From the NCBI RefSeq assembly GCF_018294505.1, contig NC_057809.1, positions 421,622,233-421,686,232 on the forward strand: 64,000 bases of DNA. Direction: 5' to 3'. This document shows positions 21,401 through 33,736 of the stretch, piece by piece; position 1 is the first letter of the stretch; every line of letters begins with the position of its first letter. Origin of the DNA: Triticum aestivum. Lineage: Eukaryota > Streptophyta > Magnoliopsida > Poales > Poaceae. Below the pieces are notes generated by a model. The model searched no databases, was not told where the DNA came from, and saw nothing but the letters and a program-made list of their open reading frames with translations. A program made the translations under genes and the position numbers.

Positions 21401-22440
21401 GTATTTGCTGGAATGTTGTAACGGGCCAACCTTGGAATAGGAATGAAAATGGAGTGGAAAGTTTCCGTTTTTCCGGAGAAAAATGGAAACGGAGAGAAAC
21501 CAATGTTTCGTTTCGTCGGATCGCTCCATCGAGAAAAACCAACGTTTAAATCACTTCTGTCGTGTTCGTGTCTCACCCTCCTCCACGGCTCGACCCCACA
21601 CGATCGCTCGGCATGCCACTCACCGCAAACCGAGTATACGATAACTTTCCCGCCTGCTTGTCGATGGATCGCGCCATGGAGTACTAGCACTACTAGAAGA
21701 GATTGATGAGTTGGGGGAGGACAACTAGCTATAGCACAGACTCCCAAGAACTTTTTACATGCATGTTGTAGCCGGCTATTGCGACCATTGAATGCGGAGC
21801 AGCCGCGTGCACCCGGAAGCGGCGCGGGCGACGCTCTCTCGACCGGCGCGCCGCTTCAATGCCGGCGCCAGTGAGAGGTCGTGTCCGCTCTGATCGGGCA
21901 TGAATGCGGCACTAACCGGTTCGGGCGGGAAGCACACGCGGGTGATGAAGAGGGTTCGGGTTGGTCAGGACCAGCCGTGGCAGCGGTCCGGACGTGTGCA
22001 AACAAGAGATGTTGTACGTTAATATTGCTGCGTATATAATTAACAAAGTAAATAATGTGCCAGTTGGACAAATATGATTGGAGATGGAGATGGAAATGGA
22101 ATTTTACGTAAACACGGATATGCATGTCTATGTCTATGTGTGTGTGCGCGACGACTCTCGCAACCTGGAAGCGGGGGCGTGTTTTTGACCGGGTTTTCTT
22201 TCTTGGTACGTTAGAAAATCAGTTTGTTTAATTCACATCTAGATGTTATTTAAGGATATCACATTTAATCTCCCACAAGTATATAATATAGCAACAAGAA
22301 AAAAAACTAGGAAAAAAATAGACCGCAAACAGAGTGGACATCAACTTAGATGTGACATAACTATGTCACATCTAGATGTGTCCTAGACAGACCCTTAAAA
22401 AATTGTCCGCCAGTTTTCGTTTCTTTTTTCCGGGAACGCG
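21400..22440. other. Non-coding interval with foldback segment
   Basis: At 22230-22385 tcacatctagatgtt and tagatgtgacata|tatgtcacatctagatgtg form direct and inverted copies, probably a decayed MITE. The rest (including open frames at 21388-21747 and 21856-22125) shows no domain. Confidence 0.4.
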
Positions 22441-23686
22441 CATATTCTATTTAAAACCGCTGCTATGGAAAGATTTTGTTACTCCATTATAGCCTCTTGT
22501 TTGATAGAGTTTCTCGCGTCTCGCTCTCTCACCCTCTCCGTATCAAAACAAGATGACAGTGTCCACTCTATCTCTCTCCTCACCGGTGGTCACAGATCTG
22601 GCCGAATCCCGTCTGCTGCGGGAGGTGAGGAGGTGCAGCGTTGACGTTGTCGCCGTCGGCGACGAAGGAAGCCGATGTGCACCGTCCTCTCAGAGCCGGC
22701 GCTGGCGCGGACGAAGATCCTCCGCGCCCTTGTTCGCTGCCGTCGTGTGGGATGATCTCGCCCGCCCGCCTAAATGACATCTCGCCCACCTGAGGTATAA
22801 CTTCTTGTACTGGCCCAGCTCCCCAGGTCGCTGCGTGCGGGTTTTCTTCTATGCGACTACTCCCCAGCTCCCCATGCATAGTAGCTAGGGTTCGTCGGCT
22901 GGTCCAACATCACCTACTAGTACTATTATAGAGGAAATGCCACTCGAAAAGTTGTCCTGATTTATGCCTCGGTGGAGGTATACATGTTGTTTCGACAAAA
23001 AGTACATGGTGGTTGTGCGGTCATTGTCCCCATGGTGGTAGTACTATCACTGGTTAAATGAAGAAATGCTTTTTTTTCTCGGGTATCCTGGTTTAGTTCC
23101 CATCAAGATAATTATGATGCTTATGTTTGTTGGTGTACTTTTCATTAATTCTTATTGACAATTGAGATGTCGTTGCTAACCTTTTTTTATATTTTTGGAA
23201 ACAGCGATGCGTGTCTCCATATCCGGGGCATGTCTTCCTCAATTTTAGTGGAACTGCACAAAATTGGCTGGCCATTGTTGTTCCGCCTCACTATCCTCTG
23301 CCACGTGGTTCTTCCTTCCTCGAGCTTGATTACTTAGAAGAAACAGACCACAGTGAGGATTTGTCGAACTTCATAGGTGCCTCACCCAAACTTGATGCTA
23401 AATGGATGATGCATCACCATGATGACCTATCGATGCTCATGGTTGCGCCTCATGGTTGCGTCGGCTGGTGAAGCCGATCGATTTTCAATGAAAAACAAGT
23501 TGTCTTCCGTTAGTGCTCTTTGCTTGTTACGCACAAAGATGATATCCTTCGTCAGTTCACCTTGGTTGCGTTGGAGACGCAGTCGTCTTTCATGTTGGTG
23601 CAATTTTATCACACAATTGGCTATGAACCAAATGTTTCTTCGAAGAAGGATCGACGCTGGTACCAAGAGCATAAGTTTTGTATTGA
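22440..23686 (+). other. Repeated transcription-like unit, copy C (5' part)
   Basis: ctatttaaaac near 22447 could be its TATA box. ctctctcaccctctccgtatc, gtggtcacagatctggccgaatcccgtc and gaggtgcagcg match copies A and D. The donor is GAG|GTATAA (GT at 22795). The acceptor AACAG ends at 23204, with TAGTGGAACTGCACAAAA at 23246-23263. After the motif this copy retains a long open stretch. The unit is cut at 23686 by the LTR-like element and resumes at 27783 with ttctcacaactttgtctccag, the block that follows the motif in copies A and B. Confidence 0.5.
23205..23686 (+). pseudogene. Eroded coding-like segment of unknown family
   Basis: One frame runs from the acceptor at 23204 with only two stops (TGA 23469-23471 and a TAG near 23509). 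It reads like a soluble protein: NFSGTAQNWLAIVVPPHYPL, SFLELDYLEETDHSEDLSNF, then DDILRQFTLVALETQSSFML and VQFYHTIGYEPN. I do not recognise the family. It may be what the 21-nt motif originally belonged to. It is interrupted at its 3' end by an LTR insertion. Alternatively it is chance openness. Confidence 0.3.
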
Positions 23687-26600
23687 TGTCAGGACCCCGA
23701 TTCCAAGTCACATCGATCTAGCCGGTAACACCTCATATCACTTTGCGGCCTCACGCACGGTATTCCCACGGGAGTCGCCTTACCATGGCCCGGGACCGTT
23801 TGCGTCTTTTGGCTCACGTATATGATAGTGTCGCTAGCATCCATATGACAGAGAACCCGGGAAAACATGGCTAGTCGTGAACCCAAAGCGGCACTAACCT
23901 AGCGTGCGAATCCGGGCTGTAGCACTGGGCTAGCAGGACTCCGGTAACCCGGGCTGTAGCAGGCTAGGCAGGACTCCGGATGTCACCGCGTGACATTTCC
24001 CCGAAGGGATAGACACAGGAATGAAGTGAAACACATGCTAGCCAGTCAAGTGTCCTGAACAGTAGTGCTGGGCTAGCAGGACTCCGGTGAACCGGGCTAT
24101 AGCGGACTACTATGGCTCATGGAGGCACTAGACTACATTTCCCCATAAGAGAGGCTGCCAAGGATAAACAACTAGATTGTCGGATCCCACACATACCAAG
24201 CATTTCAATCATACACACAATATGCTCGATATGTGTAGATACAACATGGCATCACAACAAGACTATACGACTCAAACATTTATTCATTAGGCTCCGAGGA
24301 GCGAGATATTACAAGCATGGGTCTCATGACCCAACATTCAGAGCATACAAGTCAAGCACACGCAGAAGCTTAACATGTCTGAGTACATACATCTACAAAT
24401 GAAAAGGCTGAGAAGCCTGACTATCTACTAGATCCTGCCGAGGGGACAAGATCGTAGCTGAGGTAACAAGCTAAACATCGAAGACCACACGGAACTACTA
24501 GCGAGACTAACGTCTCTCTGCAAAACATAAAATAGGCAAACGTGAGTACAAATTTACCCAGCAAGACTTACATCAGAACTAGCTACATATGCATCGGTAT
24601 CAATAAAGGGGGTGGTGGAGTTGAACTGCAGCAAGCCAGCTTTGACTCGGTGGCTATCCTGAACTACGACTACAAGTAACTCTCTTGAGGTGGCGCACAC
24701 GAGTCCACATATTCACCATATCAATACACCACTATGGACCCGCTCCCGTCTCCCTACGAGAAGGCCATTCATAGCACTCACGCTTATCTTGCGCATTTGA
24801 GAGTATCCACTTTCACTTGTCTATGAACTATGCAAGGGGTCCAAGTTTCCATATCCGAGGAATCCGGCTATTCGAATAGATAATGATAACCCTGCAGGGG
24901 TGTACTTCTTCACACACGCTCTCGCCACTTACCACCATGTACACGTCATGTACCTCGGCAAACTTCAAGCGGAAGCCTGGCGAGGGAGTCGGGCACGACC
25001 TGACTAACCACACAAGTCTCTAGTCCAGGTTTATCGCCTATTCGGGTTCCATCCGCAAGGAGATCCAGCCGGGGTGTCTCTCATGGCCCCAAACGATGTG
25101 TGCAGGGTTCCCAAGCCCACCTCGATGGGTGGATCTACGCTTGGTACACCATGCCACGGTGCCTAGTCTGTCCCAAGCCCACCTGTACCGGGTACCACTT
25201 GGTAGACTACTAACACTACCTACAAACACTAGAAACTAGTTGTAACTCCTGGACAGAGATCAGGTTGATTAATAAGTCAAGAGGGGCACTTAAGCATTCC
25301 AATGCGTGGTAGTAACTGTTCATGGATCACAAACACAGAACTCAGTTCCTAAGGACGGCTGCAATGAGACAACCCAACATGTACTCCTACATGGCCTCTC
25401 ACCGCTACCTTTACCAAATCGTGTTCACACACTTAGCTCTCAACAGTAGGACATGTTCACCACATTCCAATTCATTCCCGATGAATCAGACCTGACTCAA
25501 CTCTAAGCAGTAGCAGGCATGACAAACAAGCATGAATGAGTAGGCACATTAGGGCTCAAACAACTCCTACTCATGCTAGTGGGTTTCATCTATTTACTGT
25601 GGCAATGACAGGTCATGCAAAGGAAAAGGGGTTCAACTACCGCAGCATGTAACAGTTGAATCGTTGTTGTCCTAATGCAGTAAAAGAGAGCAGGAGCAAG
25701 AGAGTGGGATTGTATCAGAATGAACAAGGGGGTTTTGCTTGCCTGGCACTTCTGAAGATAGTATAGTTCTTCATCGGTGTCATCGACCACATCGTCAAAA
25801 CCACGTCTACCGAGAGGGGACAAATACCGGCAAACAAGGAAAGAACACAATCAATGCAATGCACAATATGATGCATGATCATGACATGGCAATATGCTAT
25901 GATTTGAGTTAATGCAGCTAGCAACAAGTGCAAGGGAGTCCATTTGAACCAATGGTTCAAATGCAAACTCTAGTTTGAGCATTTAAAATTCCATTTGAAT
26001 GTTTTCACTTATACAGCATGTATAAGTTGGTTTTTCATGCGTCAAAGTAGCATAAATGGATAGATTAGATTTTTCTAATAATTTTTCATATATAACTTAT
26101 TTCATTTGGAGTTACGGTTGATTTTCTATGATTTTTAGAAGTTTATACTATTTTCTGGAATTCCTGAATTAAAATAAACCCAGAGAACTATTAATTGCGT
26201 TAGCACTGCGTCATGCTTGCGTCAGCAAGTCAACAGCGCTGACTGGAGTCAAACCTGACGTGTGGGGTCCACACGTCAGTGCCACAGGGTAAAACGGATG
26301 GGTTAAAATTATCCTAACTAAAAGATTAGGGCACTGGGCCCATCTGTCAGCGTCTCTGGGTGAACTAGCTGGCAGCGGTTAGCGCTAATTACGCGGACAT
26401 GTCGGCTTCGCCGGAGTTCGGCCAGCGGCGATCAAAACCGACGATGGAGACGTCGCGGGAAGACGCTACAGGGGACGGTTTCGGACGCGGTTTGCGGCTA
26501 CAAGTAGCTGGGGGTGCGGCACATCCAGAGGTGGCGACGGATGGAGCTGGGGTGGCCGTAGATTGCCGGAACGGAGCTCGCGCCGGTGGCCAAAGTTCGG

Positions 26601-27782
26601 ACCTCGGCGGAAACGGCGTTGCAGAGCACGGGCGAGCGAAGTAAAACGCTGCGCAGCCTCCTGGGGTCACCAGGAGCTCGGTGAGGTGCACGGGCGCAAC
26701 TCGTTCGAGCTCAGGCCATGGCGGCGACAAGGCCGGGCGGCGGTGAGCTTCTGGCATGGCGGGGATCGATGGCTACGGCATGAATTCGTCAAGGGAAGTA
26801 GGGGGTAAGTGGTCAGGGGCTCACAGCGATGACGAGGGAATGCTCCACGAGGTCGGGGACGGTCTGGAGCCGACGAATTTGACGGAGATGGCCGGCGGTC
26901 CCGAGGTTGAAGAAGGCATCGATGGCGGTGATGCAGGGCACCTGGCGTCTCGTGGCTTAACGGAGAGGTCGAGGGAGACTTGGTAGGGCTCCTGGCATAT
27001 CAGAGACGCGAGGGGGGAGGCTCAGGGCGCAGCAGCGGCGAGCGGCAGCGACGGTGGCGCTCGGTTGCGGGAGAGAGAGCGGGTCAGAGGAGGGAACGAT
27101 CACGGGGGAGAGTGAGGGAGTGAACCAGGGAGCTGCGTGGCGTCGCAGGAGGCGTCCAGGGCGTCGAGGGGGAGCGGCAAGCAGGAGCTGGCTCGGCGTG
27201 TGGTCGCACGCGTCGAGCACGCGCCTCTCGTACTCCTGGCGAGAGGAGGGAGATGACTGGCACTATGCTATGGGCTGGGCCGCACAGTAGCAGGCCGGCC
27301 AGGCTGGACAGGTAAGCGCCAGGTAAGTTTCTCTCTTTTCATATTTTTCTTTCTGTTTTCTATTTATTTTGCTCTGTTTTGATTTAGTGATAATACTAAA
27401 CCATTTTTGTTACTTGTGAAATTATTTTTGGATGCAATATGGACTAGCCCAAAGCCCCACAATATTTTTCAGAATGATTGGAGTTATAAAAGTATTTATA
27501 GGAATTTATAACCCCAAGTCAAATACAATATGAGTTAATTCAAAAATCCAAAAATGTCCTAGAAATATATTCATCATTTTTGGCAGAGGTTTTCACCTTT
27601 ATAAAAAATCATGAACATTTTCAAAGGATATTTTGGGTTCTTTGAAAATATTTTTACTGAGCGTAGTTGAATTCATTTGGTGCTAGGGTTTCAACAATCC
27701 CCATTTCAACTTTCAAAGAAATTTAGACATGATGCATGGATGCTTGTGCAACTAATACAAGCAATAATCTAGGGTTGTGACA
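23687..27782 (+). mobile_element. Long solo-LTR-like element, TGTCAGGACC...GGTTGTGACA
   Basis: A 4,096-bp unit starting TGTCA and ending TGACA, flanked by attga (23682-23686) and actga (27783-27787), a 5-bp duplication with one mismatch. It interrupts copy C of the repeated unit, whose sequence resumes directly after. No gag or pol domain was found on either strand. A GC-rich block at 26400-27260 has open frames on both strands without domains. From memory the start (TGTCAGGACCCCGA) matches a very common Triticeae repeat. A solo LTR, or a large non-autonomous LTR element, fits best. Confidence 0.65.
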
Positions 27783-28139
27783 ACTGATTTCTAAGCCTTC
27801 TCACAACTTTGTCTCCAGCTCCCTTATAATTTTATTTGTCCAGCTATTAACTTTTATTTAAAAAATGGTGTGGACTCAAAACCCGGATGGATGTAGTAGC
27901 CCTCCATTCTTATTTACTCCGCATATTAGATTTGACTGCAGTCAAACTTTGTAATACTCTCAAACCTTTCCGATAATTGAAATTAAAGTTCTTTATTTGT
28001 ACACACTCTCACACATTTCCTTTAATTTGGCGCATGTGTGGTTGTTCACTTAAGGGAGGGTAGTGTACCACACGTGAAGGATAGGAAGTGCGACCAGGAC
28101 GCGTGGGCGTGGATCGTTAGTTCATAGGAAGTAGTACTA
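27783..28139 (+). other. Continuation of copy C and non-coding spacer
   Basis: Starts with the ttctcacaactttgtctcc block of copy C interrupted by the LTR-like element, then AT-rich spacer. From about 28020 (cgcatgtgtggttgttcac) it resembles the leader of copy A. Confidence 0.45.
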
Positions 28140-28860
28140 GTTTTCTTCACTATACATTAAATAAAGAGTTTCGTTTCGTACTTACACAATTTAAAACGAT
28201 TGTTATGGAGAGAATAAGAAAACCACTCCACTATATATTAGTCATATACACGAGAGTACTATATGGACGCAGCTTCATTGACTTAGTGCACCTGCCTTTG
28301 GATTTATGACAGGTGGGCCCAAAATGTGGCTGGCTCACCTGTCATACAGCCAAAAGCAGGTGCAGTGAAGGCACCGGAGCTCAGTCCGTACTACAGTAGT
28401 ATATATATAAGCGGGAGCCTCAGCGCTTGTTCGCTAGGGTTTGCACTCTCCACACGCTCGCCGCACTACATATATGTTACATGCTGGAGGCTCTGCGTTC
28501 ATTGGCTAGGGGTTGCTATATTCACAGTCTCTCACCCTCTCTTCACCAGATCTAAACAAGACTGTGTTGGCCTCTTGTCTCTCTCTCCCCCCTCACAGCT
28601 GGTGAAGGACGCGTCCGTATCCCGTCGCACTGGGAAGGGGTGGAGGTGCAGCGTTCACTCTATCGCCTTCGGTGAGGGAGGCAATCCACTACCGGCTGCG
28701 CTATTCTCTTTCACCCAGCACCTGTGCGGGAGGGCCACCGACCCCTTCTTCCTCGCTATCGTATGTAGTGTGGGCAGATCCGGCCTCCCGCCGCACGCCT
28801 TGCCACATACCGATGACCCTAAGGTATAAGTTTCTTTGAAACCGTCGTTGCTCTAGCTGC
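28140..28860 (+). other. Repeated transcription-like unit, copy D, promoter and first exon-like block
   Basis: aatttaaaacgattgttatggagaga and CTATATATT at 28231 parallel copy A; a second TATA (tagtatatatataagcg) follows at about 28397-28412. The GC-rich block includes tctctcaccctctcttcaccagatc and gggaaggggtggaggtgcagcg, shared with copy C, and ends at the donor AAG|GTATAA (GT at 28824). The frame 28326-28829 is not conserved in the other copies, so I do not call it a protein. Confidence 0.5.
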
Positions 28861-29139
28861 ATGTGGATCTTTTTCAATCTGTAGTCGAAACTAGGTCTTG
28901 GTTCAAAGAGGAAAGAAGGGTGCGGTGGGCTGGAGCAAGAATCTAGGACATGGTTCAATGAGGAAAGGAGGGGCGGAAAGTAGTATAGACTGGTTATCCA
29001 GCCGCTTTGTAGGTCGAAAACGGAAAAAGGGGGTAACCCAATACACACATCTGTAAGGAACTGATCTCTTTGTTGAAAAGGGAAAGAAACTGGGGGGTCG
29101 GGTAGTTTGTGCAGGACTAGATTTGCTGCCCTCACATAG

Positions 29140-30930
29140 GAAGAAGGTTCAAAGAGAACAAATATGGGACCAGCGCATATATGCTGCTTGGCTACATACT
29201 CTGCATCACCCATTTATACGTGTGGACGCACATGGTGCTGGCATGTCCCATACAACTATTTTGCTGTTGTTAATCTAAGAATGCCGCCGAAAAATTGAAG
29301 CTATGCCACTGTTAAAAGTAAATTACATTTTTTAACGAATGTTGTTTCAAGAGAATGTCTCTATTAATATGAATCAATGCAACCGTTTTAGAAATGCTAC
29401 TGTCCTACTTTGTTTTCCATCCAAGATAAGTTAGATGCTTCTTTCTGTCACCGCTTGTTTCATCCTCCTTTATCGGCAAGTAATTGTTTCCTTTTTTGCC
29501 TATGTTAAAACAGGGGTATCGATTCAACTTGTTGCTATTGCGACATTTTGCTTCGCTACTCGAAACACTTATGTTTTAAGAGTGTTTTCTGCAGTTCAAC
29601 TTGAATGTCACACTGGTGACTTTGCTTAATTTTGTTGGAATTGCACAAAAGGAGATCGAGATTTGTTTCCAGTCTTCGTGGCGAGTTGTTTCAAATCTTG
29701 GTCTCAACCATATGATGTGTAGTGTGCTTTGAGATGTTGTGCTACCTGTTTTGGTACTGTTTTAAATAAATGTTGAATTGAAGCTATTGTATTGTTGTCT
29801 TTTCCCATTAAGTACTGAACAAAAATGGGACCAACCTAGACATGATGCATGTTGCTTTGTTGCAACAAATTCAACATCACCCCCTTTATAAGCCAGTAAT
29901 TGATGCCACTCTCAGAATTAACTACTGAATCTTATTTCAAAACTACAACACTTGTTAGGGATTGGCGGGATTACCATTTTTGTGGCCGCATGTTTCATCC
30001 TCCTTTATTAGCCAGTAATTGATTCCTTTTTTGCCTCTGTTTAAACAGGGATATCTATTAAACTTGTTGCTATTGCAACATTTTGCTTCGCTACACGAAA
30101 CACTTTGCTTGATTTCACTGCAATTGCACAAAACTAGATTGGATTTCCTATTCGTGTTGGCAGATTCGTATTTTATCCTGTCCGTCTCATGAAAGGTCAG
30201 TACAGGCCTTCATCCACATGATTGTGCAGTGTGCTTTGAGATGTTGTGCTACTTGTATTGGTAATGTTTTAAATAAATGTTGAATTGAGGCTATTGTATT
30301 GCTGTCTTTTCCCATTAAGTAGTGAACAAAAATGGGACCAACCCAGACATGATGCTTGTTGCTTTGTTACAACAAACTCTGCATCACACCGTTTATAAGT
30401 AGATGGAAGCACATACTGTTGTTGCGCCCACTCTCCCCTGAAACTGTTTATGCCTTTCGTTAATCTAATTCCGCTGGTAAAATTAAGCAATGCCACTCTC
30501 ATAATTAATTAACTACTGAATCTTAGTTCAAAACTGCAACACTTGTTAGGAATGGTACTATCCTGCTTTGTAGTTCTTTCCACATGTTTAACCAAGGTAT
30601 TGTTAAGATAATGTCTCTGTTAAAATGAATCAGTTGCATTGTTTTAGGAATGGTACTTTTCTTCTTTGTTGTTCTTTATACATGTTGAAACATGGCATTG
30701 TTAAGATAATGAATCACACTGATGGAGAATTGCTACTCTCCTGCTTTGTTTCCCATTAAGATAAAGTAGATCAGTAGATGCTTTTCTTCTGGGAGTACAA
30801 GTCATCAACCGTTATTTCTCAGTAATTGTTTCCCTTATACCTATTGTTGCTTACAGGGATATCAAAAGTAAAGCTTGGTTTTATTCCGACTTTGATTTTA
30901 GTTGAACTGCACAAAAGGAGCCAATGTGTC
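29140..30930 (+). repeat. Tandem array of acceptor-plus-motif units (copy D downstream)
   Basis: Blocks recur about every 0.5 kb: gtgctttgagatgttgtgctac (29728, 30231), aaatgttgaattgaagctattgtatt, caaaaatgggaccaac, and tcctcctttat-gccagtaattg. Splice-acceptor-like sites AACAG|GGGTATC (exon start 29514), AACAG|GGATATC (30049) and TACAG|GGATATC (30857) are each followed by a variant of the motif GGAACTGCACAAAA (29630-29650, 30112-30133, 30896-30916). The first two acceptors are 535 bp apart. The pattern suggests serial duplication of an intron-plus-small-exon segment. Confidence 0.65.
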
Positions 30931-30972
30931 CAAGGCAAACTACTGCATTACTGAACCAATGTGTCAAGATAA

Positions 30973-33736
30973 TGTCCCCGCCGGGTCCGCGACGTCGCCT
31001 CCCCACCATGGCCGCCTGAACCTGAAGCTCCATCTCTGCCTCGCTCCACGCCTCGCCTCTAGTCAGATCGGCTCCCTGGGGCATGATCCGCACGTCCGCT
31101 CCATCCCTGCCGTCCCGCCGGAGTCCCCTACCTCACCGGACCCCGCTGCTGCCTTCCCATCCAACACCGCCGCTGCTCTGCTTCCTGACGAGAAGTTGAC
31201 TGCGCCCGCTTTCGTACCTCCCCGAGCTCGCTCGGTCAAGCTGAGCGTTGACCTCCAGCGCCAAGGCCCAGCGTGCCAGCCCTCTGCTTCCTCTCCACCG
31301 ACGGGCTTGGCCCATGGTAAGCGCCCAGATTCGGCTCGATGCGTGTTTTTTTCCTCTGTTGCGATTTTAGTAATTATCCCAGGAACGTCAGTTTTACAGA
31401 AAAGTCCCTCTAGATCATGCATTTAATAACTCACAAATGGTGCATCGGATTAAAATGATTTTAATATGTAAACTGCTTAGTTTTTCATCTAGTTTCATAA
31501 TATGCAACTTTCATCCATGTTAAAAATGTTTAACTTGCTGTTTGCATTAATTTGCTTAAATGCCATGTTAAAATGATTTAATTCATAACTAAATAACCAT
31601 AGCTCCAAATTTAACAAACTTTATATGTAAATGGGGTGGGAAAATGCCTAGTTTAACATGGTGCACTTTATTTTGCTGTTTAACAACATTAAAATTGTGT
31701 TTATGGCAGAACAATACCAAATCTAAAACATGGACATGGGGATTTTCCGGAATTGTTGTTTGTTGTTCCAGCCTCATTTAAACTTGCCTAAATAGTTGCT
31801 TTACTTATGCTTCACCCCTTCCCATGTTTAATTACATTTAATATTGTTGGGTACATAACCGAGAGAGAACTAAATAATTGATGTGGTGTCTCGTCAATAT
31901 GCAACTCGTTGCATATTGAGCTCCACTTAACTTGTAGTATTGTTTGTGCACTATTGCCATGCCATACCTATTTAAACCAGACATGCATCATACTTGATTG
32001 TGCATCATGCCATGTTTATGTGATGGTTGTTTACTATGTTGTCTGCTTCTTCTCGATAGTTCCTGTTTCGTTGCGATCGTGAGGATTCGTTCGTCTACGC
32101 TTGGTTCGTCTTCGTGGCTACATCTTCTTCATGGACTCGTTCTTCTTCCTAGCGGGATTTCAGGCAAGATGATCGTCACCTTGGATCTCACTACTATCAT
32201 TGCTATGCTAGTTGCTTCATTCTATCGCTATGCCGCGTTACCTACCACTTGCTTATCAAGCCTCCCAAATTGCCATGAACCTCTAACCTTTGACACCCTT
32301 CCTAGCAAACCGTCGTTTGGCTATGTTACTGCTTTTGCTCAGCCCCTTTTATAGCGTTGCTAGTTGCAAGTGAAGATGAAGATTGCTCCATATTGGATTA
32401 TGTTTATGTTGGGATATCACAATATCTCTTATATTATTAATGCATCTATATACTTGGTAAAGGGTGGAAGACTCGGCCTTATGCCTGGTGTTTTGTTCCA
32501 CTCTTGCCGCCCTAGTTTCCATCATACCGGTGTTATGTTCCTTGATATTGCGTTCCTTACACGGTTGGGTGATTTATGGGACCCCCTTGACAGTTTGCCT
32601 CGAATAAAGCTCCTCCAGCAAGGCCCAACCTTGGTTTTACCATTTTCCACCTAAGCCTTTTTCCCCGGGTTTTCGCGAGCCCGAGGGTCATCTTTATTTT
32701 AACCCCCCTGGGCCAGTGCTTCTCTGAGTGTTGGTCCGAACCGAGCAGCCTGCGGGGCCACCACGGGGAAACTCGAGGCCTGGTTTTACTCGTAGCTTGA
32801 CTTATCCGGATGTGCCCTAAGAACGAGATATGTGTAGCTCCTATCGGGATTTGTCGGCACAATCGGGCGGCTTTTCTGGTCTTGTTTTACCATTGTCGAA
32901 ATGTCTTGTGACCAGGATTCTGAGTCTGATCGGGTCTTCCTGGGAGAAGGAATATCCTTCGTTGACCGTGAGAGCTTGTGATGGGCTAAGTTGGGACACC
33001 CCTGCAGGGTATTATCTTTCGAAAGCCGTGCCCGTGGTTATGAGGAAGATGGGAATTTGTTAATGTCCGGTTGTAGAGAACTTGACACTTGACTTAATTA
33101 CAATACATCAACCGCGTGTGTAGCCGTGATGGTCTCTTTTCGGCGGAGTCCGGGAAGTGAACAAGGTTTGAGTTATGCATGAACTTAAGTAGTTTCAGGA
33201 TCACTTCTTGATCACTTCTAGCTTCGCGACCATTGCATTGCTCCTCTTCTCGCTCTCTTTTGCGTATGTTAGCCACCATATATGCTTAGTGCTTGCTGCA
33301 GCTCCACCTCATTACACCATCCTTCCTATGAGATTAGATAGTCTTGATCTCGCGGCTGTGAGATTGCTGAGTCCTTGTGACTCACAGATTCTACCAAAAC
33401 AGTTGCAGGAACCGACGATGCCAGTGCAGGTGAAGCAACCGAGCTCAAGTGGGAGTTCGACGAGGAACGTGGTCGTTACTATGTTTCATTCCCTGACGAT
33501 TAGTAGTGGAGCCCAGTTGGGACGATCGGGGATCTAGCATTTGGGGTTGTCTTCTTTCATTTTGGTTCCGTAGTCGGACCTTGATTGTACTCTGAATAAT
33601 GTATGTTTAATTTATGCATTGTGTGAAGTGGCGATTGTAAGCCAACTCTTTATCCCATTCTTGTTCATTACATGGGATTGTGTGAAGATGGCCCTTCTTG
33701 CGACCAAACCGTAGCATGGGACCGAGAAGCTTTACA
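30973..33736 (-). mobile_element. Sukkula-like LTR, minus strand, shortened
   Basis: On the minus strand 33690-31900 is homologous to 62220-64000. Shared words include gtggagcccagttgggacgatc, cagatttctacaaaacagttgc-like sequence, and gcatattgagctccacttaac. On the plus strand it appears to begin TGTCCCCGCC at 30973 and end near ...ctttaca at 33736. The first 90 bases of the LTR present at 62136 are mostly missing here (only a decayed gtagcatggg...ttaca remains). I see gataa/gagta at the borders, a poor duplication. No coding domain; Sukkula-type elements are non-autonomous. The GC-rich start (30980-31320) belongs to this LTR or to the unit before it. Confidence 0.6.

Noticed and set aside
26399..27290. 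GC-rich ORFs on both strands inside the LTR-like element
   Set aside because: Overlapping open frames in three or more frames follow composition; no recognisable domain.
28326..28829. 167-aa ORF over the first exon-like block of copy D
   Set aside because: The frame is not kept in copies A-C, although the DNA is related; treated as non-coding.
30902..31426. 174-aa Pro/Ser-rich ORF
   Set aside because: It spans the border between the repeated unit and the Sukkula-like LTR, so it cannot be one ancestral gene.
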